64,000 bases of DNA from Nocardia bhagyanarayanae (GCF_006716565.1 NZ_VFPG01000001.1:496001-560000), one strand, 5' to 3'. Counted from the first letter of the stretch, positions 49,394 through 58,198 are shown. Notes: generated by a model not told the origin, from the letters alone. Program-made: numbers and translations.

Positions 49394-50208
49394 GACCGCC
49401 TCACACTCGCCCACACCGCGAACGGCGTGAACACCACCGTCAACCCGATCAGCCACAGCAGCGGCACCCACAGCACGCCCCAGCTCACCCCGTCGCCCGC
49501 CATGTCGCGCAGCGCGAAGGAGAACTGCGAGATGGGCTGGTTGCGCACGAACGGCTGGATCCACTCCGGGAAGCTGTTCTCCGGCACGAAGCCGCAGGAC
49601 AGCATGCCGAAGATCAGCGTCGGCAGGGTCAGCGCCTGACTGAGTTGCTCCGGGCTCTTGGTGAGGCTGCCGAGGCCGTCGGCGCCGATGGCGAGCACGG
49701 TGCCGATGGCCAGGGAGAACGCGCAGAACAGCACGGCTTGGCCGAATCCGGCGCTGAATTCGAAGCCGATCAGGTACCCGAACAGCACGGCGCCCGTCAG
49801 CGAGGTGACCGAACGGACGAGGCCCGCGCAGATCCGCGAGGTGAACGGAACCAGCGTGCCGATCGGCATGGTCTGCAGGCGGCTGCTCAGGCCGGTCATC
49901 GCCTCGAACGCGGCGAGCTGCGCGTTGGAGAGCATGGTGAACGCCATGGTCTGCAGCACGATGATCGGCATGACGAACTGCGCGTAGTCGATGCCCTGGA
50001 GCTTCATCACGAAGCGCAGCGGCAGATAGAAGCCGAGGGTGAACACCAGCGGCGTCACGAAGGCGACGATCAGCTCGCCCTTGGTGGCCATGGTCTTCAC
50101 CACGCGACCGGTCAGCGCCTGCCATTGCGCGAAGGAGGACGGCCGGGCGACGGGTAGCTCGGCGAAGAGTTCGGCCGCGGCGGCCGGTTCGGTGGCGCTC
50201 GCGGTCAC
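49390..50208 (-). CDS. ABC-2-type transporter permease (DrrB/DrrC-like), first permease
   Basis: The product is 272 residues. After a cytoplasmic ARPSSFAQWQALTGRVVKTM segment there are six hydrophobic helices, with GLSSRLQTMPIGTLVPFTSR between helices and CGFVPENSFPEWIQPFVRNQ as a late amphipathic loop. It is homologous to the second permease, and the two probably form a heterodimer with the ATPase encoded immediately upstream (4-bp overlap). Confidence 0.86.
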   Translation of the reverse strand: MTASATEPAAAAELFAELPVARPSSFAQWQALTGRVVKTMATKGELIVAFVTPLVFTLGFYLPLRFVMKLQGIDYAQFVMPIIVLQTMAFTMLSNAQLAAFEAMTGLSSRLQTMPIGTLVPFTSRICAGLVRSVTSLTGAVLFGYLIGFEFSAGFGQAVLFCAFSLAIGTVLAIGADGLGSLTKSPEQLSQALTLPTLIFGMLSCGFVPENSFPEWIQPFVRNQPISQFSFALRDMAGDGVSWGVLWVPLLWLIGLTVVFTPFAVWASVRRS

Positions 50209-51209
50209 GAGTGGCCGCCCGAATGGCCGGTGAGGGAGAGGAAGACGTCGTCGAGCGAGGGCCTGCGCAACGCGATGTCGGCCAGCGTGACTCCCGCGCT
50301 GTCGAGCCTCCGCAGCGCCTCCGACAGGGTGGTCGCGCCGTGCGGGGCCGGGAACGAGAGCCGGTCGCTGCCGTCGAGTTCGGCCATGACGGCGGCGGGC
50401 ACCAGGTCGCCGAGCGCGTACGCGGCGGTCAGCACCTGCTTCGTATCGAGCGGAACCACCTCGCAGTAGCTGCCGCCGGTCTTCTCCTTGAGTTCCTCGG
50501 CGGTGCCCTCGGCGATCACCGTGCCCTTGTCGATGACGATGATGTTGTCGCTGAGCACGTCGGCTTCCTCGAGGTACTGCGTGGTCAGCAGCACCGTGAT
50601 GCCCTGCTCCTTGAGCACGTTGACCAGATCCCAGACGCCCTGGCGGCTGCGCGGATCCAGACCGGTGGTCGGCTCGTCGAGGAACACCACCTCGGGACGC
50701 ACGACCAGACCGCAGGCGATGTCCACCCGGCGCCGCATACCGCCGGAGTACTGGCGCACCGCGCGCTTGCCCGCGCTCACCAGGTCGAACTCCTCGAGCA
50801 GGGTGTCGGCGCGCTTGCGGGCCGCGGACCTGCCGAGGCCCATCAGCCTGCCGAACAGTTCGAGGTTCTCGCGGCCGGAGAGGTTCTCGTCCAGCGCGGC
50901 GTACTGCCCGGTCATCATGATCGAGCGCCGCACGCCCGCCGGGTCCTCGCGCACGTCGTGGCCCGCGACGACGGCGGTGCCCGAGTCGGGGCGCAGCAGC
51001 GTGGAGAGAATCTTGACCGTGGTGGTCTTGCCCGCGCCGTTGGGGCCGAGGATGCCGAGCACACTCGCCTTCTCGGCGGTGAAGCTGATCCCTTGCAGTG
51101 CGTGCACGTCGCCGAAAGACTTGCGGACGTCCTCGACGCGGACGGCAGGCTCGTGCTCCGTCGCTTTCGATTGACGTGCCGGCGATTCTGCTTGGTTCAA
51201 GCTCGGCAT
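50205..51209 (-). CDS. ABC transporter ATPase (DrrA-like)
   Basis: The product is 334 residues from the ATG at 51209 with ggagag upstream. Motifs: Walker A GILGPNGAGKTTTVKIL, Q-loop MMTGQYAALDENLSGREN, signature QYSGGMRRRVDIACGLV, Walker B EVVFLDEPTTGLDPRSR and H-loop-like VLLTTQYLEEAD, where His is replaced by Gln as in other DrrA proteins. A C-terminal DrrA extension ends in SLDDVFLSLTGHSGGHS. It energises the two permeases encoded downstream. The operon order is ATPase, permease, permease. Confidence 0.9.
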   Translation of the reverse strand: MPSLNQAESPARQSKATEHEPAVRVEDVRKSFGDVHALQGISFTAEKASVLGILGPNGAGKTTTVKILSTLLRPDSGTAVVAGHDVREDPAGVRRSIMMTGQYAALDENLSGRENLELFGRLMGLGRSAARKRADTLLEEFDLVSAGKRAVRQYSGGMRRRVDIACGLVVRPEVVFLDEPTTGLDPRSRQGVWDLVNVLKEQGITVLLTTQYLEEADVLSDNIIVIDKGTVIAEGTAEELKEKTGGSYCEVVPLDTKQVLTAAYALGDLVPAAVMAELDGSDRLSFPAPHGATTLSEALRRLDSAGVTLADIALRRPSLDDVFLSLTGHSGGHS

Positions 51210-51609
51210 CAACTCTCCACTATCGGCCGGGGGCGGCGATCCGATCGCCGGACGCACACGAATGCGTCGGGGTGGTGATCCCTGCCGCCTGGCGTGATGT
51301 TACCGGCATCGCGCATCCCGGAACGACGACCGCGCGATACCCACTCGCGAGCCCGGATAAGTGTGTGCTTCATCACATTCGGCGCCTCGCGCGCACGCCA
51401 CGCCCGATCGGCGCTGGTCGAGGCGTGGCAAGGGCAGTGCAGGGGCGGTGACGCAGCCTTGTCGGCCGGGGCCGCCCGACCATAGTCTGCTGAACGGGGG
51501 CATACACGCACTCACTCGTCTGTGGCGGGACCGCGCTGGGAGCCGGTCCGTCAGGGGTCGGCTCGATTCGGGTGGGCGCAACGCGGGTCGAGACTGCGAA
51601 GAGGTGACC

Positions 51610-53136
51610 ATGGCCGAGTCCGCGCAGCCACGTTTGGCAGCGCATCCGGGAGGAACGGGCCGATCGAATGTGCTGATCTCCCATGATCCGCGCACCGGGG
51701 AGGTAGTAGGGAATTACGCCGTGATGGGCGGCAGCGAGCTCAATCGCACCGCCCGCGCCGCACGGGCCGCCGAAAAATGGTGGGCCGATTTGGGTTTCAG
51801 TGGCCGTAAACGCTGGCTGCTGGACTGGAAACGCAGCATCGCAAGGCGGGCAAGCCAATTGGTGGAGCTGGTCTCCGAGGAGACCGGAAAACCCGAGGCG
51901 GACGCCGCGATCGAGGTGATGCTGGCGATCGAGAATCTGGATTGGGCCGCGCGCAACGCATCTCGCGCACTGCGGCGGCGCAGGATCGGTTCGAGTTGGC
52001 TCAGCCGCAACCAACAGGGTTCGGTGGGTTATCTGCCGCTCGGCGTCGTCGGGGTACTCGGACCGTGGAACAACCCGGTCTTCACGCCGATGAGCTCGAT
52101 CGCCTACGCCATGGCGGCGGGCAACGCGGTGGTGTTCAAGCCGCACGAGCTGACCACCGGCGTCGGGGTGTGGCTGGCCGAGAGCTGGGCCGACCTGGCC
52201 CCGAGCCAACCGGTGCTCCAGGTGGTGACCGGGGACGGCGGCACGTCGGCCGCGCTGTGCCGGGCCAAGCTGGACAAGATCGCCTACGCGGGCTCGGAAG
52301 CGGGTGCGCGGGAAGTGATCTCGCTGTGCGCACAGACCATGACGCCGGTCGTGGTCGAGCGCGGCGGCAAGGGCGCGATGGTGGTGCACGTCGACGCCAA
52401 GCTCGACGAGGCCGCCGAGGCCGCGGTGTTCGGCGCGATGGCCAACGCGGGCCAGAATCCCTCCGGCTTGCAGCGGGCCTACGTGGCGGATTCGGTGTAC
52501 GACAACTTCCTCGAGCTGGTCGTCGAACAGGCCGAGCGGCTGCGCCCGGGCGCGGACAAGCGCGCGTCCTACGGTCCGATGATCTTGGAAGCCCAGGTCG
52601 ACGTGGTGCGCAAGCAGGTGCGCGACGCGCTCGCCAGGGGTGGTCGCGCGGTGGTCGGCGGGCTGGATTCGTTCCGCGAGCCGTACGTCGAGCCGATCGT
52701 GCTCGCCGAGGTGCCGGAGGAGAGCATCGCGGTCACCGGCGAGGCGATCGGACCGGTGCTCATCGTGAACCGCGTGCCGAACATCGAGGAGGCCGCCAAG
52801 CGCATCAACGCCACCGGCAACGGTGTCGCGGTCTCGGTGTTCACCAGGGACGTGCACAGCGTGGAGGCCTTCGCGGAGACGATGCGCGTCGGCGTGGTGA
52901 CGATCAACTCGACCACCGCCCACCTCGGCATCCCCGCGCTGCCCATCGGCGGCGTCGGCGAGTACGGCCAGGGCCACAGCCACGGCGACCACGGGCTGCG
53001 GGAGTTCAGCAGAACGCTGGCCGTCGCGCGCAAGCGCTATCGCGCGCCGATGAACCTGGCCACCTTCGACCGGCACCCACGCCATCTACGAACGGCCAAG
53101 GCGATGTTCCGACTACGCCACGGCCACCGGGTCTAG
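51610..53136 (+). CDS. Aldehyde-dehydrogenase-fold protein lacking the catalytic cysteine
   Basis: The product is 508 residues; the ATG at 51610 has gaggtg just upstream. The fold is clear: VGYLPLGVVGVLGPWNNPVF, GNAVVFKPHELTTGVG for NAD binding, and VVVERGGKGAMVVHV near residue 248 containing the general-base Glu position. In active enzymes the nucleophile lies in GQxCxxxxR; here the segment reads GQNPSGLQR near residue 281, so the Cys is Pro. The C-terminal NSTTAHLGIPALPIGGVGEY region is normal. Unless a different Cys takes over, the protein cannot form the thiohemiacetal. It could bind NAD or aldehydes without oxidising them, or use another chemistry. Confidence 0.85.
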   Translation: MAESAQPRLAAHPGGTGRSNVLISHDPRTGEVVGNYAVMGGSELNRTARAARAAEKWWADLGFSGRKRWLLDWKRSIARRASQLVELVSEETGKPEADAAIEVMLAIENLDWAARNASRALRRRRIGSSWLSRNQQGSVGYLPLGVVGVLGPWNNPVFTPMSSIAYAMAAGNAVVFKPHELTTGVGVWLAESWADLAPSQPVLQVVTGDGGTSAALCRAKLDKIAYAGSEAGAREVISLCAQTMTPVVVERGGKGAMVVHVDAKLDEAAEAAVFGAMANAGQNPSGLQRAYVADSVYDNFLELVVEQAERLRPGADKRASYGPMILEAQVDVVRKQVRDALARGGRAVVGGLDSFREPYVEPIVLAEVPEESIAVTGEAIGPVLIVNRVPNIEEAAKRINATGNGVAVSVFTRDVHSVEAFAETMRVGVVTINSTTAHLGIPALPIGGVGEYGQGHSHGDHGLREFSRTLAVARKRYRAPMNLATFDRHPRHLRTAKAMFRLRHGHRV

Positions 53137-53157
53137 CGCCGTCGACGGTGCTCGACA

Positions 53158-53190
53158 GGGCGGTCCCGCCGACCGGCGGTGGGGCCGCCC
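53158..53190. terminator. Convergent hairpin between the aldehyde-dehydrogenase-like gene and the TetR fusion
   Basis: Outer gggcgg/ccgccc arms continue into cccgccg/cggcgg pairing with minor interruptions. It sits 22 bases after the upstream stop in the 103-bp gap between convergent genes. Confidence 0.55.
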
Positions 53191-53239
53191 ACGACCTCGC
53201 CGCGATTCCGGACCGTCTGCCCGAGCGCGATCGACGACG

Positions 53240-54478
53240 TCAGCCGAGCAGGACCGCGTTCATCAGCGCCGTCACCCTGGCCAGCTGGGCCGGGCGGGCG
53301 TCGAAGCGGATGAGCCTGCCGATGTCGATGACCTGGCCGATGGCGGCGTGCACGCGGAAGCGAGCCTCGACCGGGTCGCCGTCGAGCAGGTTGGCCCACT
53401 CGAGGACGTTCTGGCGCTGGATGGCGCGCAGCTTGTGCTGCTCGGCCTGCGGCAGGTTGCTGAACTCCGCGTAGTAGACCGGCATGATCTCCGGGGTGGA
53501 GAAGGTCAGCTTGGCGTAGCGCGCGGCGATCAGGCGCACCGCTTCCGGCCTGCTGGTCGCCTCGGCCAGCGCCTCGGTCATGGCGACCGAGACGCGGTCG
53601 CCGGTCCGGTGGAACGCGGCGGCGAGCAGATCGGACTTGCTGCTGAAGTACCGGTAGACGCTGGACGCGTTGATGCCGACCGCGGCGCCGATCTCCTCGA
53701 TGCTCGCCTCGTGATAGCCCTGGCGACCGAAGATCCGGATGGCCTCGGCCAGCAGCTGTTCCCGCTTGGAGGTGACCGGCAGGCCGCGCGCGACGGGACC
53801 CTGATCCGGTTGCGTGGGCGCGGGCGGCAGCTCGGCGCGCAGGACCGACCAGCACATGTCGCGCAACAGCGGAAGCAGGCGCGCGCCGGAGAGTGCCGAG
53901 CGGTGCGCGGAGATGCTGGCCACCACGCTCAGCACCGAGGCGGCGAGCATCCGCAGGTCGGCCTCGGGAGCGTCCGGCCGGAGCTCGGCGATGGGCGCGG
54001 CGATGGTGTCGTTCAGATCGTCGTAGATCTTGCGGATCCGGATCCGATCTTCACGCTCCAGGTAGCGGCGCTCCCACCGGTACAGGCCCGCCTCGCGCCG
54101 GATGTCGATGGTGTGTTCGGCGATCGCCTTGATCAGGCCGTCGAGCCGCGGTTCCGGGTCCAGCTCGGGATCGTCGGCGTTGCGCGCGACGGTGAGCAGG
54201 TGCCGCGCGCCCTCCTCGGCGGCGGCGACGAGCAGCGCGTACTTGTTCGCGAAATGCCGGTACAGGGCGGGGCCGGAAATGCCGACGTCGGCGGCGATCT
54301 CGTCGACGCCGACCGGGTAGTACCCGCGCTCGCTGAAGGCGCGGGCGGCGGCCCGGATGATCTGCGCTTTGCGGTCCTTCGGGCGGCGGCGAACACCGGC
54401 GTTCTCCGATCCGGCCCTTCCCCCGTTTGGTTCGGGCCGCGCGGGCGCGAGGTCTACCTCGCCGTGTTCCGCGACCAT
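53240..54478 (-). CDS. Tandem TetR-family regulator (two DNA-binding domains in one protein)
   Basis: The product is 412 residues from the ATG at 54478 with ggagag upstream. Two complete TetR units occur in series. The first HTH is IIRAAARAFSERGYYPVGVD then AADVGISGPALYRHFANKYA near residue 40. The second is EQLLAEAIRIFGRQGYHEAS then AAVGINASSVYRYFSSKSD near 240. Each is followed by a helical ligand domain. It is divergent from a crotonase gene, and two direct copies of AAGTTAACCAC, 19 bp apart, lie between them as a likely operator. By context it probably represses itself and a fatty-acid or steroid catabolic step; this is inference. Confidence 0.85.
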   Translation of the reverse strand: MVAEHGEVDLAPARPEPNGGRAGSENAGVRRRPKDRKAQIIRAAARAFSERGYYPVGVDEIAADVGISGPALYRHFANKYALLVAAAEEGARHLLTVARNADDPELDPEPRLDGLIKAIAEHTIDIRREAGLYRWERRYLEREDRIRIRKIYDDLNDTIAAPIAELRPDAPEADLRMLAASVLSVVASISAHRSALSGARLLPLLRDMCWSVLRAELPPAPTQPDQGPVARGLPVTSKREQLLAEAIRIFGRQGYHEASIEEIGAAVGINASSVYRYFSSKSDLLAAAFHRTGDRVSVAMTEALAEATSRPEAVRLIAARYAKLTFSTPEIMPVYYAEFSNLPQAEQHKLRAIQRQNVLEWANLLDGDPVEARFRVHAAIGQVIDIGRLIRFDARPAQLARVTALMNAVLLG

Positions 54479-54535
54479 GCACCTCTCCGTTCTGGGACGG
54501 CGCCGCCTGGTTGACAGCGCCGGACAAGTCCACAT

Positions 54536-54565
54536 AAGTTAACCACAATTCGCAAAGTTAACCAC
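54536..54565. promoter_or_regulatory. Direct-repeat operator candidate for the tandem TetR regulator
   Basis: AAGTTAACCAC occurs at 54536-54546 and again at 54555-54565, each containing the palindrome GTTAAC, and also reads as an inverted TTAAC..GTTAA pair. It lies between the divergent TetR-fusion and crotonase genes. Confidence 0.65.
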
Positions 54566-54610
54566 CATTCACGGCCCGGCGTCCGCCGAATCGCAGACCA
54601 GGAGCGAAAA

Positions 54611-55423
54611 ATGAGCAATACCGATTCCGCACCCGCCGCGACGGCTCCCGCCGGCTTCACGGCGGTGCAGGACGGCAAGGTACTGCGTATCACCATCACC
54701 AAGCCCAAGCGCAAGAACGCCATCGACTACGACACGATGGTCGCGCTCGGCGACACCTTCCTGGCCGCGGCCGAGAACCGTTCGGTGCGCGCGATCGTGC
54801 TGACCGGCGCGGGCGACGACTTCTGCACCGGCGCGGATCTGGTCGCGAGCCCCGGCGAGGCGCAGCGCGGCATCACCTCCGACATGGTGATGGACGCGGC
54901 CAACCGGCTGGTGCGAGCGGTCGTGGACGCGCCGGTTCCGGTGGTCGCGCGAATCAAGGGCGCGGCGGCCGGTGTCGGCGTCGGCATCGCGCTGGCCGCC
55001 GACCTCGTCTACGCGAGCGAGGACTCCTACCTGCTGCTGGCGTTCATCAATATCGGCCTGATGCCCGACGGCGGCGCGGCCGCGCTGGTGGCGGCGGCCG
55101 CCGGACGCCCGCTGGCCGCGGAGATGGCGCTGCTCGGCGAGCGCCTGCCCGCATCCGCCGGGAAGCGGGCCGGGCTGTTCACCGCCGTGCTGCCCGATGA
55201 CGAACTCGACGCGGCGGTGGAGGCCGCGGTCGCCAAGCTCGCCGCGGGCCCGCGCCGCGCGCTGGAGCTCACCAAGAAGGCGCTCAACCAGGCCACGCTG
55301 ACCGCGCTCGACGCGGCGCTCGCAGCCGAGAAGACCGGCCAGAGCGAACTGCTCGCCTCCCCCGATTTCCGCGAGGGAGCCACCGCGATGCTGACCAAGC
55401 GCAAGCCGGTCTTCGCCGACTGA
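54611..55423 (+). CDS. Enoyl-CoA hydratase/isomerase (crotonase) family protein
   Basis: The product is 270 residues. The crotonase oxyanion loops are present: GDDFCTGADLVAS near residue 75 and IKGAAAGVGVGIALAADLVY near 117. The usual hydratase Glu at the second loop is absent (GVGVGIALAAD), and the later active-site segment reads INIGLMPDGGAAALV, with Asp rather than Glu. That Asp-containing pattern is found in isomerase-type members such as PaaG. It acts on an acyl-CoA, probably as an isomerase. It is divergent from, and likely controlled by, the tandem TetR regulator. Confidence 0.83.
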   Translation: MSNTDSAPAATAPAGFTAVQDGKVLRITITKPKRKNAIDYDTMVALGDTFLAAAENRSVRAIVLTGAGDDFCTGADLVASPGEAQRGITSDMVMDAANRLVRAVVDAPVPVVARIKGAAAGVGVGIALAADLVYASEDSYLLLAFINIGLMPDGGAAALVAAAAGRPLAAEMALLGERLPASAGKRAGLFTAVLPDDELDAAVEAAVAKLAAGPRRALELTKKALNQATLTALDAALAAEKTGQSELLASPDFREGATAMLTKRKPVFAD

Positions 55424-55721
55424 AAATGCCTCTCGGCGCTGCGGCGATCCCACGGCGCCGACGGAAATCCCGGACACACAGCTGGGTGCGCGGGATCGGT
55501 CGTTCGCGGGTCACCATCCGGTAGCTCGGGACCCGCGAACACCACCCGGTGTGATCCCGGGCACTATGCGCGCACACCTGCCGACCAACCGCGCACCCGC
55601 CCAGGCAGGTGCTCATGTGCGTAGTCGGCCCACGAACAACCTGGTCATATCCGTTGGCAGGTACTCACACAGAGAACCCCACCATCAGCAGGTACACCCG
55701 CCCCCACTATGTTGATCCGCT
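55424..55721. other. Intergenic region with no recognised gene
   Basis: These 298 bases between the crotonase and SDR genes contain only short shadow frames. I see no clear hairpin, operator or RNA gene. The last 40 bases before the ATG at 55722 should contain the SDR promoter. Confidence 0.4.
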
Positions 55722-56747
55722 ATGGCTTACCTGGTTACCGGAGCAACTGGGTTCATCGGTCGTTTTCTGATCCCACAGCTGCTCGAGCGCGATGCGGACA
55801 TCCACGTGCTGGTCCGGCCCGGTCAGGAATCGGCCGACCGGTACGCCTGCTGCGCCAGGGAATGGGACGCGGGAGACCGGGTGCGTCCGGTCCGCGGCGA
55901 CCTCGGCGCGCCGAGTCTGGGCATCGACAGCAACTGGCTGGCACAGCATCGCGGCGCCATCGACCACGTCTTCCACCTGGCGGCGAGCTACGACCTGACC
56001 GAGCGCGGTGCGGGCACCCGCAACGTGGTCGACGCCGCCGAGGAACTGGGAGCCGGTCTGCTGCACCATGTTTCGACCGTCGAGGTGGCGGGCTCCTACG
56101 AGGGCCTGTTCACCGAGGACATGTTCGACAAGGGGCAGGCGCTGACAACGCCGTTGCAGCAGGCCAAGTTCGAGGCGGAACGCATCGTGCGGGACTCGGG
56201 TCTCGCCTGGCGGATCTACCGGCCCTCGATCGTCATCGGCCACTCCAGAACCGGCGAGATCGACCGCATCGACGGTCCCTACTACTTCTTCCGCCTGCTG
56301 CGGATGGCGGCCCAGCTGCCGCGCATCCTCCCGGTGCTGGTGCCCAAACTCGGCGAAACCAACATGGTCCCGGTGGACTTCGTGGCGCGGGCCCTCGACC
56401 ACATCGCGCACCAGCCGGGCCCGGCGTCGAGCACCTACCATCTCGTCGACCCGCGCCGGATGAGCGCGGTAGAGGCGCTGAACCTGTTCGCCGACGAGGC
56501 CGGAGCACCGCATCTGGTCGAGGTGATGCCCAAGCGCGCGATGAACATGATGCTGCGGGTGCCCGGCGCCAACTGGATGCTGCCGCGCGTCGGCGTCCCG
56601 CTCGACGTGCTCGAGCACAGCGAGTTCACCTGCTGGTTCGACGCCAAACGCACCACCGACGCGCTCGCGGGGACCGACATCAAAGTGCCGCCGCTCGCCG
56701 CGTACGCCCCGCTCATCTGGAAGTACTGGATCGAGAACTGGGTCTGA
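55722..56747 (+). CDS. Extended short-chain dehydrogenase/reductase-like protein lacking the catalytic tyrosine
   Basis: The product is 341 residues. The NAD(P)-binding motif AYLVTGATGFIGRFLIPQLL is intact, as are HVFHLAASYDLTERGAGTRN and HHVSTVEVAGSYEG with the Ser of the catalytic region. The usual YxxxK is here LQQAK (in TTPLQQAKFEAERIV), so Lys is present but Tyr is replaced by Leu. The rest, such as RIYRPSIVIGHSRTGEIDR and NMVPVDFVARALDHI, resembles fatty-acyl reductase/AcrA1-type SDRs. It may be a non-catalytic or altered-mechanism member, as some NmrA-like SDRs are. It stands alone before a convergent terminator. Confidence 0.82.
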   Translation: MAYLVTGATGFIGRFLIPQLLERDADIHVLVRPGQESADRYACCAREWDAGDRVRPVRGDLGAPSLGIDSNWLAQHRGAIDHVFHLAASYDLTERGAGTRNVVDAAEELGAGLLHHVSTVEVAGSYEGLFTEDMFDKGQALTTPLQQAKFEAERIVRDSGLAWRIYRPSIVIGHSRTGEIDRIDGPYYFFRLLRMAAQLPRILPVLVPKLGETNMVPVDFVARALDHIAHQPGPASSTYHLVDPRRMSAVEALNLFADEAGAPHLVEVMPKRAMNMMLRVPGANWMLPRVGVPLDVLEHSEFTCWFDAKRTTDALAGTDIKVPPLAAYAPLIWKYWIENWV

Positions 56748-56760
56748 TCGGCACACGTCC

Positions 56761-56819
56761 GATCGTCGGCGCGGCTGCTGCCCCCTGCGCACCAGACCGC
56801 CGATTCCGCGCCGACGATC
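56761..56819. terminator. Convergent hairpin between the SDR and Nramp genes
   Basis: Perfect 14-bp arms (gatcgtcggcgcgg / ccgcgccgacgatc) enclose a 31-base loop in the 96-bp gap between convergent genes. Confidence 0.65.
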
Positions 56820-56843
56820 AGCGCGCCACGAGCATTCGGCCGC

Positions 56844-58088
56844 TCACCCGCCCGTCACGGTCAGGTAGATCAGCGCGACGTTGAGCATGCTGATGATCAG
56901 CGCGACGAACCAGGCCAGCGCGGTCGTCACGCGATGGTTGACGTCGGCGCCCATCAGCGAGCGGTCACTGGTGAAGCGCACCAAGGGGATCAGCGCGAAC
57001 GGGATGCCGAAGGACAGCACCACCTGGGAGACGATCAGCGCACGGGTCGGGTCGATGCCCGCGGCCAGGATCGCGACGGCCGGGATCAGAGTGATCGAGC
57101 GGCGCAGCAGCAGCGGAATCCGGCGGCGCAGCAGGCCCTGCATGATCATCGCGCCCGCGTACGCGCCGACCGATGTGGAGGCCAGCCCGGAGGCGAGCAG
57201 GCCGACCGCGAGCAGCAGCGCCGCGGCCGGTCCGAGCGCGTCGCCCACCGCGGCGTGCGCGCTCTCGATGGAATCGACTTCCTTGCCGCGCGGTGTGTTC
57301 GCGGCCATCAGCAGCATGGCCAGGTTCACCGTACCCGCGAGCAGCATGGCGAGGACGACGTCGAGCCGCGTCGCGCGCAGCAGGCGGACCCGGCCGGGGC
57401 CGGGCGCCGGGTGACCGTGCCGATCCCTGGCCAGGCCGGAGTGCAGGTACACCGCGTGCGGCATCACGGTCGCGCCGATCATGGCGGCGGCGAGCAGCAC
57501 GCTCTCGGCGCCATCGAAGCGCGGCGCGAGGCCGCCGATGGCGTCGGATACCGAGGGGGGCGCGATCACGACGGAGGCGAGGAAGCCGACCGCGATGACC
57601 GCGAGCATGCCGGTGATCACCCGCTCGAAGGGCCGCTGACCGCGCCGGTCCTGCACCACGAGCAGGCCCATGGACACCGCGCCGGTGATCAACCCGCCGA
57701 CGACGAGCGGCAGCCCGAACAACAGGTTCAGCGCGATCGCCCCGCCCACCACCTCGGCGAGGTCGGTCGCCATGGCGACGGTCTCGGCCTGCCCCCAGTA
57801 GGCGAGGCGCACCGGACGACTCGCGCGCTCGCGCACCGCCTCGGGCAGCGACATCCCGGTGACCAGCCCGAGCTTGGCGGAGAGGAACTGCACCAGCCCG
57901 GCCATGACGTTCGCCATGACGATCACCCACACCAGCAGATAGCCGAACTCCGCGCCCGCGCTGATGTTGGAGGCCACATTGCCCGGGTCGACGTAGGCGA
58001 TGGCGGCGACGAAAGCGGGACCGAGCAGCGCCACCAGCGCGCGCGGCCGCCCTGCGGAACGGGGCGGGTCAGCGACTGTGGCGCTCAT
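56844..58088 (-). CDS. mntH: Nramp-family divalent metal (Mn2+/Fe2+) transporter
   Basis: The product is 414 residues with about eleven hydrophobic segments. The metal-binding helix 1 motif DPGNVASNISAGAEFGY and the helix 6 motif MPHAVYLHSGLARD are both intact; they hold the Asp, Asn and Met ligands that define Nramp transporters. It imports manganese and possibly iron in exchange with protons. No IdeR-like box precedes it. Arms TTTTACGG and CCGTAAAA flank the region 10-51 bp upstream of the ATG and could bind a metalloregulator such as MntR. Confidence 0.92.
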   Translation of the reverse strand: MSATVADPPRSAGRPRALVALLGPAFVAAIAYVDPGNVASNISAGAEFGYLLVWVIVMANVMAGLVQFLSAKLGLVTGMSLPEAVRERASRPVRLAYWGQAETVAMATDLAEVVGGAIALNLLFGLPLVVGGLITGAVSMGLLVVQDRRGQRPFERVITGMLAVIAVGFLASVVIAPPSVSDAIGGLAPRFDGAESVLLAAAMIGATVMPHAVYLHSGLARDRHGHPAPGPGRVRLLRATRLDVVLAMLLAGTVNLAMLLMAANTPRGKEVDSIESAHAAVGDALGPAAALLLAVGLLASGLASTSVGAYAGAMIMQGLLRRRIPLLLRRSITLIPAVAILAAGIDPTRALIVSQVVLSFGIPFALIPLVRFTSDRSLMGADVNHRVTTALAWFVALIISMLNVALIYLTVTGG

Positions 58089-58097
58089 GGAACAGAA

Positions 58098-58139
58098 TTT
58101 TACGGGTTACCGAACTTTACGTTGGCGCGGACCGTAAAA
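58098..58139. promoter_or_regulatory. Inverted repeat upstream of the Nramp gene, possible metalloregulator site
   Basis: Arms ttttacgg (58098-58105) and ccgtaaaa (58132-58139) are perfect 8-bp complements with an extra actttacg in between. AT-rich, and just upstream of the start codon of the Nramp gene. Confidence 0.45.
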
Positions 58140-58141
58140 AT

Positions 58142-58180
58142 GACCGCCCTGGTCACACGCGACGTGTGACCAGGGCGGTC
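58142..58180 (-). terminator. Strong terminator after the mycolyltransferase gene
   Basis: A perfect stem of 17 bp (gaccgccctggtcacac on one side), extendable by one more pair, with a 3-5-base loop begins 18 bases after the mycolyltransferase stop. Among the strongest hairpins in the window. Confidence 0.85.
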
Positions 58181-58198
58181 GATGCGAATCGGCTGGTC

